Counted from the first letter of the stretch, positions 36,549-48,363 are shown. The stretch is DNA of 64,000 bases from Amoeboaphelidium protococcarum (GCA_023515745.1 JALECJ010000257.1:746687-810686), one strand, 5' to 3'. Notes: a model not told the origin generated them from the letters alone. Translations and numbers: made by a program.

Positions 36549-37874
36549 TCATGATTACAGGGAATCCTCCATTTCGTCTTTTTCCATCTTATCCAACTCT
36601 GCGTCAAGATTATCATTGGAGCCGTCAACTTGTCCATACAGGTCGGGAGGTATCTCCTACATTTGGACTGATGGCGCAGAGCCAATGAGTCGCATGTGTT
36701 CACTTATCTACCTGGTCAACAGCTCTAGATATTATCGCGTATTCTAGTTGGGAATATCGCGCACTTACTGATTCGCATGAAGTGTAGACGTGCTATACTA
36801 AGTGCCCGTGGTTGTCAGCGTTGGATGCAGAGTGTAATCGGGTTCAAAGAATTCATAATATTCCATGTAAGGAAGTTCGTTCGGAAGATCGACTCCGAGT
36901 AGAACACTAGTCTCATACGCCCAACATCTACTTACATTTCTAATAGTGTATCCACCACCACCCAGGACAAGTAGCGGAATACCTAGCGTCTTACAGAATG
37001 CAACACAAGCTCCATGGCCACGGATAGAGAGATTAAAGCATCCCAGTCGATCACACGCCAAAGAGTCTGCTCCACACTGCAATACAATCACAGACGGCTG
37101 ATAATTACGCACCACATTCTAAATAACATTCTTGAACATATTAATATACTAATCATCAGTGACTCCGTCCTTGAGAGGTACATTCACCGTATAATATCTA
37201 CCTCTGTCGTGACCCAATTCAAAGAAGGACCCAGTCATTGGAAAGAAGTAATCTCCATACTTGTGGAATGACACGCACATGACTCTGTCTGTAGTGTAGA
37301 ATGCCTCAGCGACACCATCGCCATAATGGACATCAATATCGATGTATAACACCCTGGGATGATGCCGAAGCAATTCCAGAATGGCGAGCACAATATCATT
37401 GACATAACAGAATCCACTAGCCTCAAATTTCTTGCCATGATGCAAACCGCCCGACCAATTTATTGCAATATCAGTCTGACCATTAATTAATTTACGTGCA
37501 CCATCCAGCGATGCCCCAGAGTACATTTTACAAAAGTCATACATGCCATCAAACACGGGACAGTCATCGCCTACATTGAACTGTGCCAGGTACTCTGTAA
37601 AATCCTATACATTATCAGGCGTCACTCTAGACAAGAAATCCACATAGTCCTCTGAATGGAATTGGACGAGTTCAGATCTCAAAGCGGGCCGGGCCTTGTA
37701 GCAGTTCATCTTCTTATGCATTCCATAAGCCTAAATCAATGAGTGTGTGAGAGTTAATCTATGCGGCTTCATCGGATGGTGAGGACCATAATGGAAAAGC
37801 CCGACTCTGGCATCATAAAAGTAGGACACTTTAGGCTTACTATGAGCCGCCACCCGCTAATTTCCTATATTCAT
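36549..37874 (-). CDS. Class I histone deacetylase (HDAC3/Hos2-like)
   Basis: 441 residues, TGA stop. N-terminus [33 protein letters not shown]; active-site blocks [54 protein letters not shown] and [14 protein letters not shown]. Zn ligands (Asp and first His of DVH, Asp of GADSL), the HH charge relay and the GGGGY tyrosine are all present. The block usually read DxHHGDGV has Tyr in place of the second His. The C-terminal SVQMQEIPPDL resembles HDAC3 more than HDAC1/2. In fungi and animals this type works in Set3/NCoR-like corepressor complexes. Confidence 0.92.
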
Positions 37875-38076
37875 AACTATTGCCGACAATTATTTGGGGA
37901 AGAATGATGATGACGATGATGAAGGCAACACAACGTTTGAAAGAACACGAAAAGAACCGCTCGCTCTGAACGACGGCTCTATTCACTGTAGTGGAATCTC
38001 CTCACTTTTGTTCAAGTTGAAGGAAAACGCGTCAAATTACCACAATTCAAAAATCAGATAGAGTGGACTTGGCATA

Positions 38077-38464
38077 ATGGTGGCTAAAAGTAATATAAAC
38101 TTCTATTTAAAAACATTTTATGTAAATGATAATGATATAACTGGCTTATTAATACATGTGTGTAGAGCATAAGAGTAAAAGGCAATCTGCCGGAATGAAG
38201 TATAAAATCTAAAAGAAGGTGCGCGATCATCACAAGAAGTTGAAGAAAGATGCCAAGAAGAAGCCATAGATTAGACGAAAGCCTAAATAAATTGGTATTC
38301 CAAACAGTCTCCCGTTTAAAGATGCTATTCTGAGGTAAGTAGAGGAGGCCAAGTAGGAGAAATAGTAAGAGCGCGATGCTCAGCGTAAAGCATCTCAGGA
38401 GCGAAAGCAATTGAAGAAGTCTGCTGTCAAGGCTAATGTTAATGCTTCAGTTGAGGATATATGA
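38077..38464 (+). CDS. Stand-alone Grn1 (GNL3/nucleostemin N-terminal) domain protein
   Basis: Exons 38077-38089 and 38166-38464, 103 residues. Exon 1 codes MVAK; after removal of a 76 nt GT-AG intron the protein reads MVAKKHKSKRQSAGMKYKIQ and goes on KKVRDHHKKLKKDAKKK...GIPNSLPFKDAILRQVEE. This is the basic Grn1 domain that begins GNL3/nucleostemin and yeast Grn1/Nug1, including the PNSxPFK motif. It ends in TGA directly after a coiled, basic stretch, with no GTPase domain downstream. Likely nucleolar, in 60S assembly. Without the intron an ATG at 38156 would give a similar protein lacking the conserved first residues. Confidence 0.75.
38090..38165 (+). other. Intron (76 nt) of the Grn1-domain gene
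   Basis: GTAATA donor and GTGTAG acceptor after codon 4, phase 1. Its removal yields the family-typical N-terminus MVAKKHKSKR. Confidence 0.75.
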
Positions 38465-38665
38465 ACTACTGTGTTTTTATATATTTTATCGCGTTACGCT
38501 GCAATTGTTTATAATATTTCTTACTAATGAAATGCTCCTATCAGTGTAAAGTCATTTATCACCGTTTCATTAACCGCGTCTCTTTTCATCAGCTGCCGTA
38601 ACGTTTTTTCTATTGTACATTGATTCCCTTGTGTATTTCAGTCATCCGATACATTGCTATTTGAG

Positions 38666-39313
38666 ATGAACTCTGAAGTGGATAATTTCATTCTCAATTT
38701 GGGAAATATTGATTTTCAATTGTCATCTACTGATAAGTTGAGCCATGCTGAGAACAGAGATTAGAGACTGACGCAAGATTAAAAATATGCGGAAGATACT
38801 CGAAATGACCGTGCTGCGATTGCGTCCGATGGTAACACTGTAGAGAAGGGGCCTAAAAACTTGGACATTTTTGTTTAAAAACAAATGTTCAATAGAACGA
38901 CCACAGTACATGCAGACTTGGGTACACAATAAGCGAAAAGAGTATACTCGCGTAAATTACCACCATTAAATCCTCCAAAATAGATCAAAGGCAAGCGGGC
39001 ATTCATTCGATATGACTGGGAGGAGGAGTATGTGGAACATCATTTACTTCGCCGGATGAAACAGGAGCGGTCGTCAGCGCGCGTCGTTGCAATGATGGAG
39101 AATGAGTATGTTCAGCCTCGATCATCAGTAGTGGCTTCACGTTAACACGTACAAAAGTCTAAACAAGTCATTTATTAAAATGTGGAGAATTCGGAGAACT
39201 CGGCTACGGTGTAAAATATGTAATTTTAGTCGACTCGACAAGACAGTAGCTGTTTTAATGCAAGATAGCCGCTACGGTCTCCTGAAGACGCGCTCTAGTT
39301 TCTGTTGATGTGA
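38666..39313 (+). CDS. Unrecognised basic Gln-rich protein
   Basis: 215 codons from ATG to TGA with about 15 in-frame TAA/TAG. The N-terminus is acidic/polar (MNSEVDNFILNLGNIDFQ), the centre has a Pro/Lys/Arg block (SRKLPPLNPPKQIKGKR) followed by FIRYDWEEEYVEHHLLRRMK, and the C-terminus is low-complexity Ser/Gln. No membrane segment or signal peptide. No family recognised. It lies 200 bp after the Grn1 gene in the same direction and converges on the DM13 gene. Confidence 0.55.
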
Positions 39314-39441
39314 TACGTGTTGTGAGATTAATCTGTTAATGTGACAATCTGTTGTAAAAGATTTAATGCTATCAACTAATTTAAACGTAAAGATGTATTT
39401 CAATATTGTATTTAAACTATTCTATCATGAATCATTCTCAA

Positions 39442-39993
39442 TCAAAGCAAAACCATTAGAAGAAGCATGCATGACATCAGAATACTGGCTCCATATAATG
39501 CACTGCTTGCAGCTCCGGACGTATCTCTCTATTCAACCCAGAAGGCGTGCATATACATACGGTTGTCTGCTTCAGTATAAACACCGATACCATCCATATC
39601 AGACCATGACACCTGAGATAGACTAAAGCTTAGCACCTGTCCATTGTAAGAAGCCAATCTAGAGTTGACAATTCTAGGGAATAACGTGACACCATTTGGA
39701 CCAGCCTCTTCAGCTGTCGGCTGCCCCTTAGGAATACCGTACCAGTACGTATTCTGACCTGCTGGGACAATGGTCAAATTTGACACTTGGAAGGTACAAC
39801 CATCAATAACTTTGATTGTACCACCCAGCTTTCTGTCAACACCATCTCTACTGAATCTACTGGCAGGGTATAGAGTGAAAGTCTGATTTACCAGATACTA
39901 ATCTGCCTTGTCACAGGGCTTCTATGCTGAAACAACAGCGCCAGCGACTACCATTGCACCAACGACTAAGGAGTTTAACACGTTATACTTCAT
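39442..39993 (-). CDS. Secreted DM13-domain protein with GPI-type tail
   Basis: 183 residues, TGA stop. MKYNVLNSLVVGAMVVAGAVVSA is a signal peptide. Residues about 30-155 match the DM13 pattern: LGGTIKVIDGCTFQVSNLTI, then TYWYGIP, LSFSLSQVSWSDMDGIGVYT. DM13 is a small beta domain, proposed to have redox or adhesive roles, found in extracellular proteins. The C-terminus (ASILMSCMLLLMVLL after a small-residue stretch) looks like a GPI-attachment signal. Confidence 0.75.
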
Positions 39994-40843
39994 TAAATTT
40001 ACGATGATATATAATAATAATAATTAAATGGTATTGTATTTTCTATTTGATAAGATAAAACAAAAAGATACTCTCTATTTTCAGCTTTATAGTCAGTCCA
40101 TGTAATGATCACGCCTGAAATAGCATCAACAGTGGCTATTTATAGAGCTGGAGATCTGTCTTTTGTACCTGTTTTTAGGATTATCTAAAAAAACTATAAA
40201 ATTTCTAATTTCGCTGATAAAGCTCTTTGTGATTTTAAAGAAGAGATAAATCTCTTTATATAGTGCTATTTTGGGTTGGGCAAGAGCCACTCGACTGGCT
40301 AAAATTTCAGAGACACTGTACTAGCTACTATTAGGAGTTGTCTTGACTTTGATGGTGTAATCTTTGCACCTATTAGTTTTGGTGCATCTCTCAATCTTTA
40401 TTGCAGTTTGTCGTAATATTCTGTAGCTAATTGATAATGACGATGCAATGTCTTTGTTACGTGCCTGTCTTCAGGCCCATGTGATGTTGACAATTTGGTC
40501 TCGTATTATAACATAACATTCCCTGTAGCCTATGAAAAATCACAGTATTTTATATAGTTGAAAATATAGAGCGTTCTGATAGTTAATTGGCGCAATAATG
40601 CCTTATCTATTAAATTGATATATCAGAACGAAATACTCGGTCATATGCTCTAACTACATCTCCATCCCCTTATCACGCACTGCCGAGCCAATCAAACCTC
40701 GCAGATTGCATGAAAAAGCATGATCCGGGGATGGTTGATATGCTCAGCGGTTTTGTGAAGTATGTTCTCTTTTGCATATCGAATACTAATATTATTTAAT
40801 AGAAATATATCTAGACTGCTCACTGCAATAGAATTTTTAAAAA
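39994..40843. other. Spacer with one small open frame
   Basis: 850 bp between the divergent DM13 and metalloprotease genes. Apart from the uncertain ORF at 40105-40434 no gene is visible. A further open piece follows its TGA up to about 40720, suggesting either chance or decay. Confidence 0.4.
40105..40434 (+). CDS. Hypothetical small protein, doubtful
   Basis: 109 codons from ATG to TGA with several TAA/TAG. The product (MITPEIASTVAIYRAGDLSF, later VIFAPISFGASLNLYCSL) has protein-like composition but no recognised family, signal peptide or membrane segment. Immediately after the stop comes TAA then another TGA. Chance is a real alternative. Confidence 0.25.
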
Positions 40844-41974
40844 ATGCTATTTAAACAATTAATCTTGTCTCTGGTTATCTCTGTGTCGCTGGCACAAGCT
40901 GCAATGATCCCTGCTAATCCTAGCAATATTCTGGTATAGAATCAAGCTTACGGTAAAGACTGTCCCATGGTAGTCATATTGCATCCATCTTATGTCGCTA
41001 CTTTTAATGGCCAGCCTGATCCTGTTACTGCTGCCAAGAGTGAAGCTCTTACCGTCCTTAATGCCGCAAGCATGAATTTCTAAAGCACTTTCAATATTGG
41101 CACTCCCGTGATGGATATTCGCGTACTTGACGCGTCTTCTGATGCTGGAGCCAATATCTACCAGAATTATAACGATGTCCATTACATGCTGCAAGCTCTT
41201 GGAGATGGTATTAGATCAAAATCATAAACCCCCCTGTTCCGTAATCTTATGGCACAATAAACTCCCAGCACCTCCAATGCTTGTGGTGTTGTTATGATCA
41301 CACATATAGATTTCTCTGGTACTCTGGGCCTGGCTTATGGCGACTACTCTGATCAGGGCGTAAATGGTGGTGTATGTGATGTGAATGGCTATAACGCTGC
41401 CGTTGTTACAACCAATTAGCGCGGTGTAAAAGTGGATTATGACACTTTTGTCCAGACTGTCACTCATGAATGTGGTCACATGTTTGGTAGTTCGCACGAC
41501 TCGCAGAATGTCTAATGGCCTAGAGGACCCGGTAATCTCCCTCAATGTACTCCGCTAGATGGAAATCCGTACTTGATGGATCCTGTGATTTAGAAGGGCG
41601 CAAGATAGCATCAATTTAGCGAGTGTTCACAATGGTCGATCGTTGTTAAGTTGAATGCAGGTGCCAATCGATGTTTCGTCGACAGAGGTCAAGTCACTCA
41701 GGCATAAGCTTCCGCTCCAGCTCCTCCGCCACCTGCCCCATAGTAATAATCTCAACCGCTTGTGGTTCTTGGCGCGCCAACTGCATCAACGAATCAAATC
41801 GCTTCTTCTGAAGTTCCGTCGATTCTAATATCTGCACCAGCATCGAAATCATCATCATAGTCCTCCTAATAATAAAGTGATGGTGCAAATTAGACTCCCG
41901 CGCAATCACAGCCGTAGTAGTAATAGACTTAAGATTCGATGTTAATATTGTCTGCTCCAACACCTGGTTAGTGA
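40844..41974 (+). CDS. Secreted ADAM/reprolysin-type zinc metalloprotease
   Basis: 376 residues, TGA stop. Signal peptide MLFKQLILSLVISVSLAQA. The catalytic domain (about 30-265) has the metzincin motif THECGHMFGSSHD (HExxHxxGxxHD) near residue 210 and a Met-turn candidate PYLMDP. No classical prodomain, cysteine switch or disintegrin domain is visible; after the catalytic domain comes a Pro/Ser/Gln-rich stalk (PAPPPPAPQQQSQ) with no membrane segment. In-frame TAA/TAG codons occur in both parts. Likely degrades extracellular or host proteins. It is shorter than typical ADAMs. Confidence 0.85.
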
Positions 41975-42262
41975 ATTGAATTTTGTTGAATTAATAAAAA
42001 TAGAAATACATTAAAGACCATGTCATCTTTATTCAGAGCTCTATGGTGATGAGGTTTACCTATTTCACTGGTATATTCCTCCAACGGTGTGGCGCGTGAT
42101 GTTTCACTTCTATGTCGCGTCGCATGTTCATTTCGCGTTCGCTCCCTGACTTGCTTTGATTTCTTCTTGTGCTTGCGCTGTGATTCAAGTTTGCAGAGAA
42201 ACTAGGGATCATTATAATATAAACTATTAACAACTACCTAAGTGAAGAACTAAATTCCTAAA

Positions 42263-45200
42263 ATGCCTTTGTAAGGAGCGTAGAGTACGGATAGTTTGGT
42301 GAATAGTCCCAACATCCTTGATGATTTGGCGAATGCACCTCTGAAGTTCAAAACCATATTGATAGCCAACAGAGGAGAAATTAGTATTAGAATTGCCCGG
42401 TCTGCGCATGAGCTCGGTTTGAAGACTATTGCAATCTATAGTTATGAGGATCGTTATTCTATGCATAGATACAAGGCTGATGAAGCTTGGTAGATCGGTG
42501 AAGAAGGTTAGTACACCCCAGTTGGTGCTTACCTGCAAATTGACGAGATCATCCGCATTGCCAAACAGAGGAACGCAGATGTTATACATGCAGGTAATTT
42601 AACACATTGTTCTTTGTATATATCATTTTACTTAATAATTTACCATCTGATGAGAGTGTAGGATATGGCTTTCTATCAGAGAATGCCGAATTTGCTCGTA
42701 AAGTTCGTGAGGCTGGAATTGCATTTGTAGGTCCACCCACAGCACTGATCAAGGCTCTGGGTGACAAAGTTGCTGCCAGACACCTCGTTGCTGATGTCTG
42801 TAAAGTGTAGTGTGTTCCAGGAAGTAATGGCCCTGTGTAGTCTGTGTAAGAAGTGAAGTAATTTGTGGACAAGTACGGCCTACCTATCATCATCAAAGCC
42901 GCCATGGGTGGAGGTGGTCGTGGTATGAGGATGGTTAAGACTGAGGCTGACTATAAGGACATTGATGCCATCTTTAGCCGCTGTCAGAGTGAAGCGAAAT
43001 CCGCTTTTGGTGATGGCACTGTGTTTGTGGAGAAGTTGATTCAGAAGGCTAAACATATTGAAGTTCAAATATTGGCAGACTCTTACAATGCTATTGAAGG
43101 GCAAAATATTAATGATAGCGTGAATAGCCAGCTCAAGTACAGAAGTGAGATTGTCAAGCAGGGAGATACCTTTGATCATGTCATGCACTTGTTTGAAAGA
43201 GACTGCTCCGTGCAGCGTCGTCATTAGAAAGTGGTTGAGATTGCTCCAAGTCCGCCCGGTACTTTACATCCCACTCTGCGTGACAAGATCCTGAGTGATG
43301 CTGTGAAGATTGCCAGGATCAGTGGATATGTCAATGCGGGGACTGTTGAATTTCTGGCTGAGAATTGTGATTAACCGTACAGTGAAGACTTGAAATCATC
43401 CGGTGGTCATTGCTATTTCATTGAGATCAATCCTCGTATCCAGGTAGAGCATACTGTCACGGAGGAGATTTTGGGTGTTGATCTTATTGCGGCTCAAATT
43501 CGTATTGCTGCCGGTCAGGAGTTGAAGGAGATTGGGTTCAAGTAGAATATGTTAAAGCCGCGTGGGTATGCCATTTAATGCAGAATTACCACGGAAGATG
43601 CTCTGAACAGTTTTGCTCCGGATGCAGGTAAGTTGTAAGTTTATCGTTCTGCTGGAGGAAATGGTGTAAGACTGGATGGTTTTGCGCATGCTGGATTTGT
43701 CATTTCTCCGTATTATGACTCTCTTTTGGTGAAATGTATCACCTATGCCTCAGAGTTTGATATTGCAAGACGTAAAATGTTAAGGGCTCTGATGGAGTTT
43801 CGCGTTAGAGGAGTCAAGACTAATATTGGTTTCCTGTATGCTCTGTTGCAATCTGAGATATTCGAGTCTGGACATGTTTACACCACCCACTTGGATGAAT
43901 GCCTGCCATCGTACTTTGAAAAGGTTAAGAGAATTATGTTTGGCAGTGGGAAGAACAGAGCGTAGAAGTTGTTGAATTATTTAGCTGATGTCGCTGTGAA
44001 TGGATCTTAAATTAAAGGTTAGTCGGGAGAGCCTGGTTTGAGAGATCATGATCCTTTGTTGCCTAAACTACCTGCAGACATCCCTATTCAGTATCTTCAT
44101 GAGCCTATGCGTCCTGAGGATGGAGGTTGGCGCTATGTGTTCTTAACTGAAGGACCTGAGGCCTTTGCCAAAGCTGTTCGCAAACATCCCACACCGTTGA
44201 TTATGGACACCACCATGCGCGATGCTCATCAATCTCTGCTCGCCACTAGACTTCGTACTATTGATATGTTGAAGATTGCTCCGCTAACTTCTCATCTGTT
44301 GAAGCATGCCTTCTCATTGGAATGTTGGGGTGGTGCGACGTTTGACGTCAGCTTGTAATTCTTGCATGAGTGTCCATTTGATAGATTGCGTCGTTTGCGT
44401 AAGGCTATACCCAACATTCCATTTCAAATGTTGTTGAGAGGTGCAAATGCAGTTGGTTACACGTCCTATCCTGATAATGTTATTTATGATTTCTGTAAGA
44501 AGGCGAAAGATGCGGGCGTTGATATCTTTAGAGTGTTTGACTCTTTGAACTATGTTGAGAATCTGGAGCTTGGTATTAAAGCTGTGAAAGCTGCTGGTGG
44601 CATTTGTGAGGGAACAATATGCTACACTGGTGATGTCTTTGAGGCCACTAAAGTCAATGGACGCTATGATTTACCATATTATCTGGCTCTGGTTGAAAAG
44701 CTAGTCAAGTATGGTATTCATATCCTGGGAATCAAGGATATGGCCGGTTTACTGACTCCCAAGTCTGCCAAGCTGCTAATAGGCTCTATCCGTGCGTAGT
44801 ATCCAGATCTGGTTATCCATGTACACACGCATGACACTGCATCAGTTGGAGTTTCCACTATGATTGCATGTGTAGAGAGTGGTGCAGATGTTATTGATGC
44901 TGCAATTGACGCCTTGAGTGGGTAGACGTCGTAGCCATGTGCAGGTACCTTGATATATGCACTGCAGAACACTGAGTATGATTTAGGTGTCAAGTATGAG
45001 CATATTTAGATATTGAATGAGTACTGGGAGCAGATAAGATTGCTGTACCAGTGCTTTGATCCTAAGGTGGGAAATCCTTCTTCTGAAGTGTTGACCCATC
45101 AAATGCCTGGCGGTTAGTATACGAATCTGCTGTTCTAGGCCACATCTATGGGACTTGGGGAAAGATGGACGCAGGTGAAGAAGGCGTATGTCGAGGCTAA

Positions 45201-46041
45201 CCGCATTTGTGGTGATATCGTGAAAGTCACGCCATCTAGTAAAGTTGTCGGAGATTTGGCGCAATTTATGGTATCCAACAAGTTGACTGAGTAGGATGTT
45301 TATGAGCGCGCTGGTGAATTGGACTTCCCTCGCAGTGTAATTGAATACTTTCAAGGATACCTTGGATAGCCACCGTATGGATTTAATGAAGAATTACGTA
45401 GCAAGATACTGAGAGGAAGAGAGAAGATTGAAGGCCGCCCTGGTGCCAGCTTGAAGCCGTTTGATTTTGATGCTCTGCGTAAAGATTTGTATAGCTAGTA
45501 TGGTCCTATATCTGAGGAGGATTTGTCGTCATCTGTGTAGTATCCTGCGGTATTTAAAGAGTTTATGGAGTTCAAGACGAAATTCGGAGATGTCTCTGTG
45601 CTGCCTACCAGATTCTTTTTATCTGCAATGAAGATCAATGAAGAATGCACTGTGGATATCGAGGACGGCAAGACACTGATAATCAAACTACTCGCTGTTG
45701 GTCAGTCATCAAAGGATGGTGAGAGGGAGGTGTTCTTCTCATTGAATGGACAGACGCGTGCAATCACAGTCAAGGACAAGGCATCAGCGTCTGAGGTTAA
45801 GACCAGACCAAAGGCTAATCCTGCTAACAAGAATGAAGTTGCAGCTTCCATGAGCGGATCTGTTGTTGAAATCCGTGTCAAGGAAGGACAAGCTGTTAAG
45901 GTTGGTGATCCTCTGTTCGTCATGTCGGCCATGAAGATGGAAGCTACTGTGTCAGCGCCTTTGGCTGGTACTGTGAAGGAGATTCACGTCCAAAACAATG
46001 ACTCTCTGAGTGTGGGTGACTTACTATGTAAGATTGAATGA
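42263..46041 (+). CDS. PYC: Pyruvate carboxylase
   Basis: Exons 42263-42593 and 42662-46041, 1236 residues. Biotin carboxylase: [43 protein letters not shown] (ATP loop), [15 protein letters not shown]. Carboxyltransferase: [19 protein letters not shown] (about 623), [25 protein letters not shown]. Biotinyl domain with the biotin lysine in SAMKMEA (about 1199). It carboxylates pyruvate to oxaloacetate; no mitochondrial leader is evident ([15 protein letters not shown]), so it is probably cytosolic as in fungi. Dozens of TAG/TAA sit at Gln positions. About 28 residues are inserted between ILADSY and VMHLFERDC. Usual length is about 1180. Confidence 0.97.
42594..42661 (+). other. Intron (68 nt) of PYC
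   Basis: GTAATT donor and GTGTAG acceptor, phase 1. Splicing gives HAGYGFLSE, matching the invariant biotin carboxylase block. Confidence 0.95.
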
Positions 46042-46708
46042 ACAGGTTCTTGTTAACAAGATTGATTTTATATTCTCATTTTACATATGCCATTCAACTA
46101 AGTGGAGTTAGTAGTTGGGTGCTGTCTTACATTAAGACCTGCGAAACTAACTACAGCGATACGCTGATGGGTGCACTTTACTTTGGTGGTAATTAGTCAC
46201 GAATTAACAACGTTGCAACATGTAACAAAACTGATCAAACGTTACATTAAAATATCTGTCGGTTTACAAAGCATGGATTATTCAATGCAAATACAGTACA
46301 TGAACCTCATTCGACTTTGGTTATAGCGAACTACTCCATCATTCATTCATACGATGTCTGGTCATCAAACACGTGTAAAAACTAATCTTAGCGCTTTGCA
46401 GTGTCCCATTTGCAAAGTCTGTACCGTATAATAAGATTCTCTAGCTCTGTGCCAGCTTTCAGTGATAATCAATGTGGCTATTACGCATGACTTTGTCGTC
46501 AATGAATTCCGAGTCTCTGATTAGCCAATTGGCGTTACACGGTTGCATCGTTGGCTAAATGATTGGTCAAGATCTGGTCATTGGATACAGTAAGATCATA
46601 CCTTGCAGAATGATATCTCTGTGACATTCTCTCTTTCCATCTCTTCTTATCAATACATTACTCCAAATAATAATAATTACACGCAACTGATATAGATTTT
46701 ATTTGAAA
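46042..46708. other. Intergenic region
   Basis: 667 bp. No supported gene. An open frame from 46352 (MSGHQTRVKTNLSALQCPIC) runs into the next gene in another frame and is probably chance. The promoter of the following surface-protein gene is expected here. Confidence 0.4.
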
Positions 46709-48055
46709 ATGAAGTACAATTATTTAATCGCTTTAGCTACTGTCCTGGTGACAATTAACGCGCAAGGTTATGGGGCTGGCGCGCAATAGCCATCTGCTGC
46801 TCCTGCCAAGGCTCCTTGTCCTACTGAAGGCAAACCAGCGCCTGCCACCCCTGCTCCATAGCCAGCTGCACCTGTTCCTGCTCCTGCACAACAAGCACCG
46901 GCTGCTCCTGTCCCTGCTCCAGCTCATCCAGCTCCGGCTCCTTAGCCATCCACAAAGCCTGCTGAGGCTCCTTGTCCACCTGGCGCATAGCCTGCACCAG
47001 CTCCTGCACAGAATGCTCCAGCTGGTGGTAACTACGGCGGCAATCAGCCATCTGCTTCTCCTGCTGGTGGCAATTACGGTGGCGCATAGCCTGCACCTGC
47101 GTAGAATGCTCCTGCTTATGGTGCACCTGCTCTGCCTCCTAAGGAGTGCAAGCCGCGCTCTACATCATGCGATAACAGCGCCAACTCTACGTGCCCATGC
47201 GTTGATTACGGAGCCATCCTGTTTGAGCAGGAAGAGTATGCTGGTATCAAGCACTGGGTAGATGGTAAGTCTGGTGAATGTCGCGGTCTCAATGGTACAG
47301 ACATCCACTCAGTTTCTATCTTGACTGGCCCTGGTGGTGATGCAATTTACTCTAGAGCAAAGTTGGAGTACGCCAATGGTGTGACTCTTACCTTTTACGA
47401 TGAGTTCAACTGTGGTGGTAAGTCTCTGCTGCAGACTACCGGTCACCAGCCGTACGTCTAGAATCTGACTGCACCTGCCCTGTCCGTAAAGATCTCCTGT
47501 AATGGTAATGGCACATTCGCTGCCAACAACACTCAGCCTCCTGGGCAGAATTTCCCTGTCGTAGTGACTGACGAGAATAACTTTGGTGGAGAGAAGCACT
47601 GGACTGATGGTCGTCAGTATGAGTGTCGCGGTCTCAGCGGTGTCAATGTCGGCACAATCTAGTACGTCAAGTCTCCAGGTGCTGATCCTACTGTCGCCTC
47701 TAACCTGATCTCTGATGAAGAGGCCAAGTAGCTGAGACTGGTGTTCTTTGACGGTTATGGGTGTATCGGTAACAAGACTGCTGAGTACATTGGAAACTAG
47801 AAGAGTCTGTGCCAGGGATCATCCTGCCCACAGCCAAAGTCAGTCATGTTTATGAGTGCCGACAAGTCCAAGGCTCCGGTGACTCCTAACATCCCGGGAA
47901 TTGTTGAAAACACCACTGCTCCGGCTGCTGGTGGAAACAATACTGGTAAGACTGCATAGGCTTAATCCTTTGATCAGGCCAGCGGTGCTTCTTCAGTGAT
48001 GTTGAGTGGTGCAGCAGGCTCTCTCCTGTCCGCCGCCCTCTTCCTAATGGTTTGA
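46709..48055 (+). CDS. GPI-type surface protein: Pro/Ala-rich stalk and two Cys-containing repeats
   Basis: 448 residues, TGA stop. Signal peptide MKYNYLIALATVLVTINAQG. Residues about 25-145 are Pro/Ala/Gln-rich with GGNYGG motifs. Two related domains follow: about 165-265 (ILFEQEEYAGIKHWVDGKSG, ECRGLNG) and about 270-390 (VVVTDENNFGGEKHWTDGRQ, YECRGLSG). The 'FEQEEYAG' and 'YDEFNCGG' strands recall beta/gamma-crystallin-like folds, but I am not sure. A hydrophobic C-terminus (MLSGAAGSLLSAALFLMV) fits a GPI signal. Probably a wall or coat protein. Base composition is GC-richer than neighbours because of Pro/Ala codons. Confidence 0.75.
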
Positions 48056-48363
48056 ATGCAATAATTTGAGTTGAATTGAATGAATGAAATAAGTTAAATT
48101 TAAAAAAACACTTTCGCTTGACTAAGTATTTCTATATCTATACAGTATAGTAAGCTATAGCGTTAAATACTTCAAGAGTGATTATGAAGAGCATTTAGCT
48201 TTTACCGCGCCGCGTTAATTCATTCACAGCGCTCTTCAACAACCCGCGTCTTACCGTTCTTTCATTATCATATTATCATATTTAATTTGTTGGACCTCCT
48301 ACTTGTATAAATACTTGAAAATCATTTTCTATCACTAAAATTGTTAACAATAGTAAAGATAAC
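48056..48363. other. Intergenic region
   Basis: 308 bp, AT-rich. It contains a TATAAATAC word at 48305-48313, about 50 bp before the SNF5 start, a possible TATA element. No gene. Confidence 0.4.

Noticed and set aside
46352-46850. Open frame with CPIC/CTV cysteines overlapping the surface-protein gene
   Set aside because: It runs into a confident gene in a different frame; length is within chance expectation when only TGA is a stop.
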